A stretch of 64,000 nt of DNA from Pseudanabaena sp. FACHB-2040 (GTDB lineage Bacteria > Cyanobacteriota > Cyanobacteriia > Phormidesmidales > Phormidesmidaceae). The notes below the pieces were generated by a model. That model was not told the origin of the DNA. It was given only the letters and a program-made list of their open reading frames with translations, and ran no database searches. The position numbers and the translations under genes were made by a program. Position 1 is the first letter of the stretch; each line of letters opens with the position of its first letter. This document shows, in pieces, positions 32,620 through 41,074 of this stretch. The stretch lies in assembly GCF_014696715.1 (NCBI RefSeq), contig NZ_JACJQO010000017.1:1-64000 (forward strand). Reading direction: 5' to 3'.

Positions 32620-34251
32620 ATGGGTTCCCAATGGCTGTCTCGAGGATGCTTGTGGGGAGTGGGGCTGTTAGCAGCCTGCCTAAGCATTAGGCCTGCATTG
32701 AGTGCCGAGAGAATTGTCTTTGCCGTGGGGCCGTTGCTGCAGTCGATCAGTGTGGAGTCGCTCACAACCTTTGCCCTAGAGGGAGAACTGACGGGCGATC
32801 TGGCTCGCTATGCGCCCTTCATTGGAGATGAGCAGCTGCAGGAATTTAGAGCTGTGCTGACCCAGGCTTACCCAATCGACTCGCTCACGATTGGCAACCT
32901 CAGCTACACGCCTCTGGGCAGCTCGTTTCTGCAGCGGCTGGGCAACATTTTTCAAACTGAGACCGGCAATAACGGATTCCGGGCTATTCGCGCCTCTCTG
33001 ATTGCCACTGCCCAGGCCCCTGAGGGGTTTACGGTTCTGGGATTTCTGCAAAACTATCCCACCAATATGCGGCTCAATACCCGCGAGGCGCTGTTTTTCA
33101 TGCAGGCGCTGGCGGTCTTTAGGGAATATCGAGAGAGTGCTTTGGCTGCGATCGCAACCCAGTCTAACCAAGAAGCTGCCGCCGCTGCCCCTAGTTCTTG
33201 GCGCGACCTGAGCCAACCTGGCCCCTACCGGCCCCAACGACAGCAGCTCACGGTTACTTCTGCTGACAGCTTTCCAGCCGATCTATACCTGCCAGAAGGG
33301 GCTCCCTCGCCCTTGCCTGTAGTTGCGATCGCGCCCAGCCAAGGAGCCACTCTGAACGAGTACGAATCATTGGCCAATGGGCTGGCCTCCTACGGCATGG
33401 CTGTCGTTATTGCCAACCCTCCCCGTACTGCAGCTACGGGCCGCACCGCACTCGAAAATCGCCTCAACGCAGAACTATCGCCCGCCGACTTTCTAAACCA
33501 ACCTCGAAACATTACCGCCACCTTAGACTTTCTAGAAACCTGGGAGACTACCCAACCCACCCTTGACTTGAACTTAGAGCAGGTGGGCATCATCGGCGAT
33601 TACGTGGGAGGCTATACGGCTCTAGCCGTTGCTGGCGCAAACATCAGCCGCTCCCGGCTTGACACCGTTTGCTCAGCCGATGGCTATGTGCTCAATCTGT
33701 CGCTGCTGCTTCAGTGTCAGGCCCTGGAACTGCCGACCACCGACGCGACGCTGCTCGACCCTCGCATTGGAGCTGTCGTCGCTATCAACCCCCTCGCTAG
33801 CGCTATTTTTGGCCCTGAGGAAGTTGGCAACATCGAGGTGCCAGTGCTGCTGATTGGCGGCACCGACGACCTTCTAACCCCCGCTATTTCCGAGCAGATT
33901 CACCCTTTTCTCTGGCTCAACAGTCCTGACAAATTCCTAGCGCTACAAACAGCCGCCCAGCCAGCGGACGCCTCAAGTTCGGCTGGCGGCTTAGTCTTGC
34001 TGCCGGGGCTAACCGAGGCAAACTCCAGCTTGGCTGCTGCCTACACTCGCGCTCTCAGCCTCGCTTTTATGCAGCGCTTTATCGCCCAACAAAGTGACTA
34101 TGAGCCCTACCTCAGCGCGACCTATGGCCAATACCTGAGTGAGGAACCGCTAGATTTACTGATCTTGCAAGACCTCTCTCTGGAACAGCTAGAGTCTGCC
34201 TACGGCAGCACTGCTCCGGTAGACGTGCTGCCCGAACTGAGAATGAGATAG
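32620..34251 (+). CDS. DUF1400 alpha/beta hydrolase, apparently lacking the nucleophile serine
   Basis: A 543-residue exported protein. A signal peptide (WGVGLLAACLSIRPALSAE) is followed by the cyanobacterial DUF1400 domain (about 30-150: ERIVFAVGPLLQSISVESL region) and an alpha/beta-hydrolase domain. The strand-turn-helix that should carry the GxSxGG nucleophile elbow reads VGIIGDYVGGYTALAVAG, with Tyr328 where serine is expected. The rest is kept: PVVAIAPSQGATLNEY, VGAVVAINPL-type IGAVVAINPL and VLLIGGTDDLLTP with the acid. Relatives include secreted lipase/PAF-acetylhydrolase-like enzymes. It is either an inactive binding protein or uses another nucleophile. A start ATG at 32620 fits the signal peptide. 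Confidence 0.85.
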   Translation: MGSQWLSRGCLWGVGLLAACLSIRPALSAERIVFAVGPLLQSISVESLTTFALEGELTGDLARYAPFIGDEQLQEFRAVLTQAYPIDSLTIGNLSYTPLGSSFLQRLGNIFQTETGNNGFRAIRASLIATAQAPEGFTVLGFLQNYPTNMRLNTREALFFMQALAVFREYRESALAAIATQSNQEAAAAAPSSWRDLSQPGPYRPQRQQLTVTSADSFPADLYLPEGAPSPLPVVAIAPSQGATLNEYESLANGLASYGMAVVIANPPRTAATGRTALENRLNAELSPADFLNQPRNITATLDFLETWETTQPTLDLNLEQVGIIGDYVGGYTALAVAGANISRSRLDTVCSADGYVLNLSLLLQCQALELPTTDATLLDPRIGAVVAINPLASAIFGPEEVGNIEVPVLLIGGTDDLLTPAISEQIHPFLWLNSPDKFLALQTAAQPADASSSAGGLVLLPGLTEANSSLAAAYTRALSLAFMQRFIAQQSDYEPYLSATYGQYLSEEPLDLLILQDLSLEQLESAYGSTAPVDVLPELRMR

Positions 34252-34501
34252 CTCAGGGCTAGTCGAAGTTGGCCGTTTGAAGCTTTGGCTTTATTCGTTT
34301 TACGGTTGCCACGGGACTGCTTCGCCCGTCCATTAGCTTTCAAGTTAGCAGTTCAGCAGAACTACAATTCGTGGCCGATGAGCCTGCTTGTAAAATTTGC
34401 TACACCACCAAGTCCCTAAAGAACCTTAACTGATCCCATCTTGATAGGTTCAACGCCGTTTCAAGCCAGCGTACAATCTTGATGTGTTTCTTCCAAAAAC
34501 T

Positions 34502-35674
34502 ATGGGACAGCCTTGGACTGGACGATTGAGCGCCTATTTTTCCTTACTGCCGAAAAAGTTTTTGAGTCGCTCCCGGCGACAATTTCTGACTGGGGCCTGC
34601 GTTGCCTTGGGGGTAATTGCTCTAAGCTTCATTGGGCTACACAAAGCCACGGCGGCTGAGGTAATTTATGTTCCCTCCACCCCTGAAAACGTGATTTGGG
34701 GAGAGCTGTTTAAGCCCGACAGTGTCCCAATTTTGACTATTAAATCGGGCGATCGCATTAAGGTCGACACCGTCTCCCACGAAGGGATTTTGGCTGACCA
34801 GGGCGACACCGTCGAGTTTTTGACCAAAGGCGGCATCAAGGAGGCTGACATTCTGGCCGACCAGATGACGATCAAAGCTCAGGTTACCAAGACTGGGCCA
34901 GGACCCCACGTCATTACTGGGCCAATCTACATCGAAGGCGCAGAACCGGGAGACGTGCTAGAGATCAAGACTCTGGACATCGAGTATCGGGTGCCCTACG
35001 GCGTCATCTCCAACCGTCACGGGCGAGGCTCGCTCCCTGGCGAGTATCCCGAAAACGATGCACCGATTTACACCAAAGTCGTTCCCCTGGAAACCAGCAA
35101 GGAAATTGGTATTTTCAAGCCCACCAACGGTCTGCCCAACCTAGAGATTCCTCTGAAGCCCTTTATGGGCATCATGGGTATCGTTCCAGCTAATCCTGAA
35201 GATGCAGTTAACTCCGTGCCTCCAGGGGTCTATGGCGGCAACATTGACATTAAGTACCTGGGCCGAAACAGCAGCCTGTATGTACCGGTGCAGGTGCCCG
35301 GTGCGCTGTTTTATACCGGCGACCCCCACTGCGCCCAGGGCAACGGCGAAGTAGCCCTCACTGCTATTGAGTGCTCGCTGACGCCGACCTTTGAGCTGAT
35401 TGTCCACAAAGACATGGCGCTGACTAACCCCATGGGTGAAACAGAAGATGCCTGGCTAGCGGTTGGCCTAGACCGTGACTTGGACGAAGCTATGAAAGCC
35501 TCTGTCCGTGAATACCTGCGGATCGTCAACGAGAAGTATGGCCTGACCAAGGCCGATGCTCTGCTCTACGGCAGTGCCAATATCGACTTTGAGGTGTCTC
35601 AGGTGGTGGACATTGTTAAAGGTATTCATGGGGTGATTCCTAAAGCTGAGTTTGCTCCGCTATTGGAGCGGTAG
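34502..35674 (+). CDS. Exported acetamidase/formamidase family protein
   Basis: A 390-residue member of the FmdA/AmdA family, zinc amide hydrolases usually found in the cytosol. Unusually it starts with a twin-arginine-type signal (SRSRRQFLTGACVALGVIAL, then LHKATAAE), so it should act in the periplasm. Family blocks are ILTIKSGDRIKVDTVSHEG, HVITGPIYIEGAEPGDVLEIK, VPPGVYGGNIDIKYLG, PVQVPGALFYTGDPHCAQGNGEV and a C-terminal DFEVSQVVDIVKGIHGVIPK. The metal-site histidines, including the one in GDPHCAQG, are present. An in-frame GTG at 34484 would add six residues; neither start has a clear ribosome site. The substrate could be an amide scavenged from outside. Confidence 0.87.
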   Translation: MGQPWTGRLSAYFSLLPKKFLSRSRRQFLTGACVALGVIALSFIGLHKATAAEVIYVPSTPENVIWGELFKPDSVPILTIKSGDRIKVDTVSHEGILADQGDTVEFLTKGGIKEADILADQMTIKAQVTKTGPGPHVITGPIYIEGAEPGDVLEIKTLDIEYRVPYGVISNRHGRGSLPGEYPENDAPIYTKVVPLETSKEIGIFKPTNGLPNLEIPLKPFMGIMGIVPANPEDAVNSVPPGVYGGNIDIKYLGRNSSLYVPVQVPGALFYTGDPHCAQGNGEVALTAIECSLTPTFELIVHKDMALTNPMGETEDAWLAVGLDRDLDEAMKASVREYLRIVNEKYGLTKADALLYGSANIDFEVSQVVDIVKGIHGVIPKAEFAPLLER

Positions 35675-35708
35675 GGTTTAGAGTTTAGGGGAAGGTGGTT
35701 TCGAGGCT

Positions 35709-36344
35709 GTGACAGAACCGATTACAACGTTGACGGATTATGCGATCGCACTCGAAACCGCCCTCTTTGCCATTTGTCTGCTGCGCTTTAACCGGATTGA
35801 GCGGTTTTGGGCAGCAGCTTTTATTTGTGTCAGTCTGGCCTCTCTGCTGGGCGGCACCTATCACGGCTTCGCCGCTCAAATCCCCTACCCGGTTCAGCGA
35901 GGGCTCTGGGCAGTACTGACCTATGCGATGGGTATCTGCAGCTTTCTCATCTTGGTCGCCACCGCTCAGGCCACGGTGAAACCCAAGCTGCAGCGGTGGA
36001 TCACGCTGCTAGCTGCTACCAAGCTGCTGACCTACCTCTATGCCATTACCCTGCGGCTGGACTTTGCCTATGTCGTGGCAGACTATCTCCTGGCCATGCT
36101 CTTGATTCTGGGTTTGCACCTGGGCTGGGGGCTGCCCCAACGGCAGACGGGCAGCCACTGGATGGTGGCAGGGGTAGGCGTCTCAGCCCTGGCAGTGGGA
36201 ATCCTGGCGTTGCCTAAAGCAGGGTTTGGGGCCTTTAGCCCCGTAGACATCTACCACATCGTGCAGATGGCGGCCCTGAGCTGCTTTTTTCTAGGCGTTT
36301 ATCGATCTGCTAATCCAGTCTGGGGGGCGCTTCCGCCGGACTGA
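35709..36344 (+). CDS. Multi-span membrane protein (DUF6962-like)
   Basis: A 211-residue protein with about six or seven hydrophobic helices and almost no soluble part. Histidines in GGTYHGFAA and VDIYHIVQM sit at helix ends in a pattern seen in seven-span hydrolase-like families (alkaline ceramidase/PAQR type), but that relation is only suggestive. Start is GTG at 35709, about 34 bp after the amidase stop, so the two may be co-transcribed. It overlaps the end of the converging 36310 gene by 35 bp. Function unknown. Confidence 0.7.
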   Translation: MTEPITTLTDYAIALETALFAICLLRFNRIERFWAAAFICVSLASLLGGTYHGFAAQIPYPVQRGLWAVLTYAMGICSFLILVATAQATVKPKLQRWITLLAATKLLTYLYAITLRLDFAYVVADYLLAMLLILGLHLGWGLPQRQTGSHWMVAGVGVSALAVGILALPKAGFGAFSPVDIYHIVQMAALSCFFLGVYRSANPVWGALPPD

Positions 36345-38100
36345 GCCGTTCAGCCTCGGTTGGCGCTGGCAGGGGGGCAGTTGGGGCAGCACTCGCTGGC
36401 TGGGCCTGACGGCTTCTGGCTTGGCTAGACTGAACGGCCTGAGCTGCCGCTGCTGCTGCTTGGGCGGCCTGAGCCGCTGCTGCTGCCGCTGCCCCTTCAC
36501 CCGGACTTGGGTCATAAGTGGCAATCGTTACCGAGCGGGTGATGGGTTCGCCAGTGCCGTTGCTTACCTGCAGCGCCAGCGTAGTTTCTCCTGCCGGATT
36601 GATCGGCAGCGGCACACTGCCCTGCAACGGCACCGTTCCCGGCGAAGGCAGCAGCACAGCCCGAGCCGTTTCGCCCCCCTCGATCTCCCACGACAGAGTC
36701 AGTCCTGGCACTGGCTGCCCCAGCTCCACTGGAATCACGTAGCGGGGCTGAGCATCGCGACCATTGATCCGAAAGGCGGCAATTCGCACCGAACGCGGCT
36801 CAATCTGCACAAGTTCTGTGCGGGCAGGCGTCGGTGCAGTCCCTGGCTGGCCTAGCGGCACTGGCGTCAGCTCAAAGGTATAGCGACCCACCTCCGCAAT
36901 TCCAGTGGGGACGTTTTGGCACACGAGCGTTGCACCTAGCTGGCAAAACGGCTGCAAATCTTTGGGCAGGGTCAGGGCGGTCAAGTCAGCGGGGTTGCGC
37001 AGAGAATAGCGCCGACCGCCCAATACCGTGCCATCTTCCTGCCGCACCACCAGCAGCAGATCTCGCAAGCCCGCAGGGGCCATGACCTCCCAGCTTAGGC
37101 TCACCCCCGCCTCCGTTACAGGTGGCGCGAAATTGGCTCCGTTTGAGGCTGGGGTTGCTCCCTGTTCGGAGTAGATCACCTGATCAGGCACCAGTTCCAC
37201 CACCGCTGGCAGCGGCGTTCCCTGAATTGAGACTAGGCTGCTGGTTTTACTCTGGGCCTCCTGAGTGAGCGGCGACTTAGGCAGCAGCACCAGCTCAAAC
37301 ACGTATTCTCCTGGCTGCCGCACCTCGGTTGGTACATTGCGGCAGTTCAAAATCTGCGCCACCTCGTTGCAGAAGGGCTGCAGCTCCGAAGGCAGGGCTT
37401 GGGACAAATCGTAAGTAATAGGACCACTAACAATCTTGCCCCTTGGGTCGTAGCCAGTCAGTTTGAGAGCTGCAATCTGATCGGTGTGAGCGATTTGCCA
37501 GCCCACCTCGGCTACTGCTTGGTCAGCCGCAGCATAGTCCGATCGCTCAGGGTAAAACTCAACGATTTGGGGGTCAGCTGGAGAGCGTAGGAGCAGCCAT
37601 AGGAGCAGTCCACCCAGCAGCCCTAACCCTGTCAAGAGTCCTAGAAGCAGCGGCCAGCCCCGCTTCTCTACCGCCGGGGGCACAGCCTTCGAAGCAGCCG
37701 GTTCAACATACAGCCCATAGCGAGGCTCCACCTGGAGGTGGATTCGCTCCATCAGGGCCAAATCGGGATTGTTGGCGGAGACTAGCCGCACCGTTGGCAC
37801 ATAGCGACCGGCCCGCAAGTTTAAGGGCGGCACCAGCGACAGCAGGATCGTGCCCTGCCCACCAGGTTCTAGCGTTAGGCAGTCGGCTGCGCCTAGCTGG
37901 GGACTTCTGGCCATTCTTGGATAAATTACCGAGAGGCCTTCTTCAGGCCAGTTGGTGCAGATCAGCCGAAAGTAGTCTACGCGACTCGAGGGATTGGTCA
38001 CCGAAACTTCCAGGGTGAGCCCTTCTTCAGGTCGAATCGACAGCGGCTGAGCAGGGCTGGAAGTGGGTTCGAGCGCGAAGTTGGGGGCGGTAGTCTGCAT
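36310..38100 (-). CDS. Hypothetical single-span protein with tandem Ig-like domains and an Ala-rich tail
   Basis: A 596-residue protein, not recognised as a named family. Residues about 1-135 form a beta-rich domain (LTLEVSVTNPSSRVDYFRL, LEPGGQGTILLSLVPPLNLRAGRY in short blocks) like NEW3/COG1470-type domains. A single membrane span (WPLLLGLLTGLGLLGGLLLWLLL) follows at about 148-170. Outside it come two clear repeats ending LQPFC...L.C.NVPT...GxYxFEL with one cysteine pair each, then a third diverged Ig-like unit (about 450-545). The end is almost pure Ala/Gln, then Ser/Pro-rich. It may be a surface or envelope protein. The 3' end overlaps the converging gene by 35 bp. Confidence 0.7.
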   Translation of the reverse strand: MQTTAPNFALEPTSSPAQPLSIRPEEGLTLEVSVTNPSSRVDYFRLICTNWPEEGLSVIYPRMARSPQLGAADCLTLEPGGQGTILLSLVPPLNLRAGRYVPTVRLVSANNPDLALMERIHLQVEPRYGLYVEPAASKAVPPAVEKRGWPLLLGLLTGLGLLGGLLLWLLLRSPADPQIVEFYPERSDYAAADQAVAEVGWQIAHTDQIAALKLTGYDPRGKIVSGPITYDLSQALPSELQPFCNEVAQILNCRNVPTEVRQPGEYVFELVLLPKSPLTQEAQSKTSSLVSIQGTPLPAVVELVPDQVIYSEQGATPASNGANFAPPVTEAGVSLSWEVMAPAGLRDLLLVVRQEDGTVLGGRRYSLRNPADLTALTLPKDLQPFCQLGATLVCQNVPTGIAEVGRYTFELTPVPLGQPGTAPTPARTELVQIEPRSVRIAAFRINGRDAQPRYVIPVELGQPVPGLTLSWEIEGGETARAVLLPSPGTVPLQGSVPLPINPAGETTLALQVSNGTGEPITRSVTIATYDPSPGEGAAAAAAAQAAQAAAAAAQAVQSSQARSRQAQPASAAPTAPLPAPTEAERLSPAEAPPRLD

Positions 38101-38209
38101 GGTCTCGACGGTGTCAGTTTCGGCATTGTACCGTTCTCATCCCTGACAGGTTACAGCCAGAAGGTCAGGAATGCACGGTCAAGGCACTCACCTCAAACCT
38201 CGATGACAG

Positions 38210-38737
38210 CTACTCCTCGGGGGGACGGCTGACGCCTAAGCGAATTTCGGAGCAAAAGGAGGTCAGCTTAACACCCTCTGGTCCTTGCAAAACGCTGGTT
38301 CGCATCCGCACATTGGGATTAGCGAACCAGAGCCGTTCTTCAACTTGTCCGCCGGGGGCTGCGATCGCAATGGTCATCACCTCATCGGCTAGGGTGTAGT
38401 GGCCTACCGAACCTTGGTCAGCCCCTTCCGTCTTTTGCAGCAGCACCCCCGACTGGTCATCACTCGGCTGCAGGGCCACCATCAGGGCAGCCGTCTGCAC
38501 CGACTGAGTTTCTCCATCAATGCGGCTGTCTTGGTTAATGCGGAGGCCGCACGCCGCTTGGGCTGAGTCTTGCCCCAGTTCTTCACATAATTTCATCACT
38601 GCCGCGTTGATGTGCGGCAGGAACTCAATCATCAAGTTAGATTGCCCTGCCTTAGAAGTTTGGGTCGCCAAATAGTGGGTGGTGCGCTGGGAGAACCACT
38701 TGCCGGCAAGCGTTTCAAAAAAATTCACAATTTCCAT
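38210..38737 (-). CDS. cpcS: Phycobiliprotein chromophore lyase, CpcS/CpeS family
   Basis: A 175-residue lyase that attaches phycocyanobilin (or a related bilin) to cysteine 84-type sites of phycobiliproteins. The start ATG (38735-38737) gives MEIVNFFETLAGKWFSQRTTH, in line with the family N-terminus (EFFxxxxGxWxSxRTxH). LMIEFLPHINAAV, an ALMVALQPSDDQSGVLLQ strand and the C-terminal SVLQGPEGVKLTSFCSEIR are further family features; the fold is a lipocalin-like barrel. It is divergent from hemE, the tetrapyrrole-pathway gene, with a 177-bp shared promoter region. A longer upstream frame exists but does not match the family. Confidence 0.88.
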   Translation of the reverse strand: MEIVNFFETLAGKWFSQRTTHYLATQTSKAGQSNLMIEFLPHINAAVMKLCEELGQDSAQAACGLRINQDSRIDGETQSVQTAALMVALQPSDDQSGVLLQKTEGADQGSVGHYTLADEVMTIAIAAPGGQVEERLWFANPNVRMRTSVLQGPEGVKLTSFCSEIRLGVSRPPEE

Positions 38738-38914
38738 TGATCCCACCAATGTCCCGTCAACCAATTCATAGACTTTAATTCTACGGTGAAGCGGCTCCCT
38801 TCTAAGGCGCTGATCCAGGCCAAAGCGGCAGGAGCCCCCCAATTAAAGAATCGCAGAATGATAAGCTAGCCATTGCGCTTAAAGACTGTTTAGCAACAAC
38901 GTGGTGACGCTTCA

Positions 38915-39976
38915 ATGACCGGACTTGACCAGGTGCCCTATTTACTCAGAGCAGCTCGCAAAGAACCCCTAGATCGCCCGCCCGTTTGGATGATGCGGCA
39001 GGCCGGACGCTATATGAAGGTTTACCGCGACCTGCGGGACAAATATCCGTCTTTCCGGGAGCGTTCTGAGAATGCTGACCTGGCAATTGAAATTTCCTTG
39101 CAGCCTTGGCGTGCCTTTAAGCCCGATGGCGTGATTCTCTTCTCCGATATTCTCACGCCGCTCACAGGCATGGGCATTCCCTTCGACATCATCGAGAGCA
39201 AGGGACCGATCATTGAACCGGCTATCCGCACCCGCGAGCAGATTGACCAAGTACGGACATTAGATCCAGAAGAGTCGCTGCCTTACATTCGCACCATTCT
39301 GCAAACCCTGCGCCAAGAAGTCGGCAACGAAGCTGCTGTGCTGGGCTTTGTCGGCGCTCCCTGGACGCTGGCCGCTTATGCCGTTGAGGGCAAGGGCTCT
39401 AAGACCTACTCCGTGATCAAGGGCATGGCGTTTTCCGAGCCTGACATGCTGCACACGCTGTTGGGCAAACTGGCCGACAACATCGCTGCCTACGTGCGCT
39501 ACCAGATCGACTGCGGCGCACAGGTCGTGCAAATGTTCGACTCCTGGGCCGGGCAGCTGAGCCCGATGGACTATCGCACCTTTGCCCTACCCTACCAACA
39601 ACGGGTCGTGCAGCAGGTCAAGGCCACCCACCCCGACACCCCAATGATCCTCTACATCAGCGGCAGCGCTGGCGTGCTGGAGCTGATGGGCGAGTCTGGC
39701 GTAGACATCGTCAGCGTTGACTGGACGGTAGACATGGCCGATGCCCGTCGCCGCCTCGGACCCGATATCGGTGTGCAGGGCAACGTAGACCCGGCAGCGC
39801 TGTTTGGGGCCAAGCCGTTTATTCGCGATCGCATTCTCGACACCATCCGTAAGGCAGGCAACCGAGGCCACATTCTCAACCTGGGCCACGGCATTTTACC
39901 CGGCACCCCCGAAGACAATGCGGCCTATTTCTTTGAGACGGCTAAACAGGTCGATCAGCTAATGGCCTGCGCCTAA
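38915..39976 (+). CDS. hemE: Uroporphyrinogen decarboxylase
   Basis: A 353-residue enzyme converting uroporphyrinogen III to coproporphyrinogen III, the branch leading to heme, chlorophyll and bilins. Signatures are [12 protein letters not shown] near residue 23 (substrate-binding arginines), [14 protein letters not shown] with the catalytic aspartate, [20 protein letters not shown] and [14 protein letters not shown] at the end. The length is normal. It is transcribed away from cpcS and converges on the Atx1-like gene with a hairpin between the two. Confidence 0.97.
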   Translation: MTGLDQVPYLLRAARKEPLDRPPVWMMRQAGRYMKVYRDLRDKYPSFRERSENADLAIEISLQPWRAFKPDGVILFSDILTPLTGMGIPFDIIESKGPIIEPAIRTREQIDQVRTLDPEESLPYIRTILQTLRQEVGNEAAVLGFVGAPWTLAAYAVEGKGSKTYSVIKGMAFSEPDMLHTLLGKLADNIAAYVRYQIDCGAQVVQMFDSWAGQLSPMDYRTFALPYQQRVVQQVKATHPDTPMILYISGSAGVLELMGESGVDIVSVDWTVDMADARRRLGPDIGVQGNVDPAALFGAKPFIRDRILDTIRKAGNRGHILNLGHGILPGTPEDNAAYFFETAKQVDQLMACA

Positions 39977-40000
39977 TCCGATCTGCCCCAAAGTCACAAC

Positions 40001-40040
40001 ACCCCCGTAGAGACGTGACTCATCGCGTCTCTACGGGGGT
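40001..40040 (+). terminator. Bidirectional hairpin between hemE and the Atx1-like gene
   Basis: ACCCCCGTAGAGACG (40001-40015) pairs perfectly with CGTCTCTACGGGGGT (40026-40040) around a 10-nt loop. TTT follows. It sits 25 bp after the hemE stop and 21 bp from the 3' end of the converging gene, so it could stop both. Confidence 0.75.
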
Positions 40041-40061
40041 TTAACCATAGGCAGGGCAAAA

Positions 40062-40262
40062 TCAGGCGTTAACCGTATACCCCGCATCGGTAATCGCCTG
40101 AGTCACCGTGTTGGCGTCGGCGCTGGTGGTGATGTTCACAGCCTTTGTCTTGGTGTCGGCAGCAATGGCCGCATCGGCATCTAAAGATTTCACTGCCTGG
40201 GTAATCGTATCAACACAGGCACCGCAGGCCATATCGGGAACGGTCAGGTTAAGAGTTGTCAT
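40062..40262 (-). CDS. Heavy-metal-associated domain protein, copper chaperone Atx1-like
   Basis: A 66-residue single HMA domain. The metal motif MACGAC (about residues 11-16) is the CxxC copper-binding loop, preceded by TTLNLTVPD and followed by an Ala/Thr-rich ferredoxin-like fold ending DAGYTVNA. Cyanobacterial Atx1 carries Cu(I) to the P-type ATPases that supply plastocyanin and cytochrome oxidase. A histidine in loop 5 typical of cyanobacterial Atx1 is not seen; tyrosine is at the end (AGYTV). No ATPase gene is nearby. Confidence 0.85.
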   Translation of the reverse strand: MTTLNLTVPDMACGACVDTITQAVKSLDADAAIAADTKTKAVNITTSADANTVTQAITDAGYTVNA

Positions 40263-40329
40263 TGTCTTTTACTCAATGGGGACATACCCCTAGCCTACAC
40301 AGTCCAGCGTGCTGAAGAGTCAAGCCCGT

Positions 40330-41022
40330 TCACGATACGAAATGGTAAGGGGGTAATGCCTCGCTGAGGGCAATTTGCCAATGAGGGCTTTGCCGCTGCC
40401 AGCTTTCTGCAGCCTGCAGCAGGGGCTGGGCCTGATCTTTCCCTAGCAGCAAATATAGGCGGGGGATGCCTTCGTCAGATTCCCCAGTTCGAATTTTGGG
40501 ATAGGCAGCCTGAATGTCGGCTACCAACCTGTTTAGCTCATCCTGCTGACGCTGCTGTTCGACAGCCTGTTCCTGCAGGCGATTTTTCTTAGCCAAAAAA
40601 TAGTCTCGCCCAGTGAGCCCCTCTGGCAGTGGGGGCAGGGCAATCTCGGCAGGGGTGAGCTTGACCTGGTACTCTGCCTTATCAACCAGGGTTGTTAAAC
40701 GGCGGCGGTAAGTCTCTAGATTGTCCTGCAGGTGTTTCTCTAAGCTGTCTGGCGCGAGCTGAATACCAAAGCGCAGGGGCAGCAGCGTCGTCTGGTTAAA
40801 CAGATCGCAGATCACTCGATCATGGGTCAGCACAGCGGTCAGGAGGCGCTGGTCGTCGGCCTGGAGAGCTGCCAGGTCGAGGCCGGGTTCTGCGATCGCA
40901 GCCATCTCCTCTACCGTGACTAAAATTGTCTCTCGCTCTATTCCTAGCGGCAGCGTGAGCCCTGCTGCTGGCAGCCGACACACTGCATAGACATAAAGCG
41001 CAGACTCTGAGGCAACATTCAT
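40330..41022 (-). CDS. Gas vesicle protein GvpF/GvpL family
   Basis: A protein of about 230 residues in the GvpL/GvpF family, accessory factors of gas-vesicle assembly that bind GvpA. The ATG at 41020-41022 gives MNVASESALYVYAVCRLP, with the family LYxYAV start; a longer frame begins at 41097 inside the preceding gene. LLPLRFGIQL, GRDYFLAKKNRL, a Gln-rich coiled segment and GIPRLYLLLGKDQ complete the family pattern. No gvpA, C, N, J, K, G, V or W gene is in the window, so gas vesicle formation cannot be inferred. The gene directly upstream on the same strand encodes an unknown 533-aa protein. Confidence 0.8.
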   Translation of the reverse strand: MNVASESALYVYAVCRLPAAGLTLPLGIERETILVTVEEMAAIAEPGLDLAALQADDQRLLTAVLTHDRVICDLFNQTTLLPLRFGIQLAPDSLEKHLQDNLETYRRRLTTLVDKAEYQVKLTPAEIALPPLPEGLTGRDYFLAKKNRLQEQAVEQQRQQDELNRLVADIQAAYPKIRTGESDEGIPRLYLLLGKDQAQPLLQAAESWQRQSPHWQIALSEALPPYHFVS

Positions 41023-41074
41023 TGAGCGATTTAAGCTAACCAATTTACCCTCATCTTTGAGAATACTAGATTGC

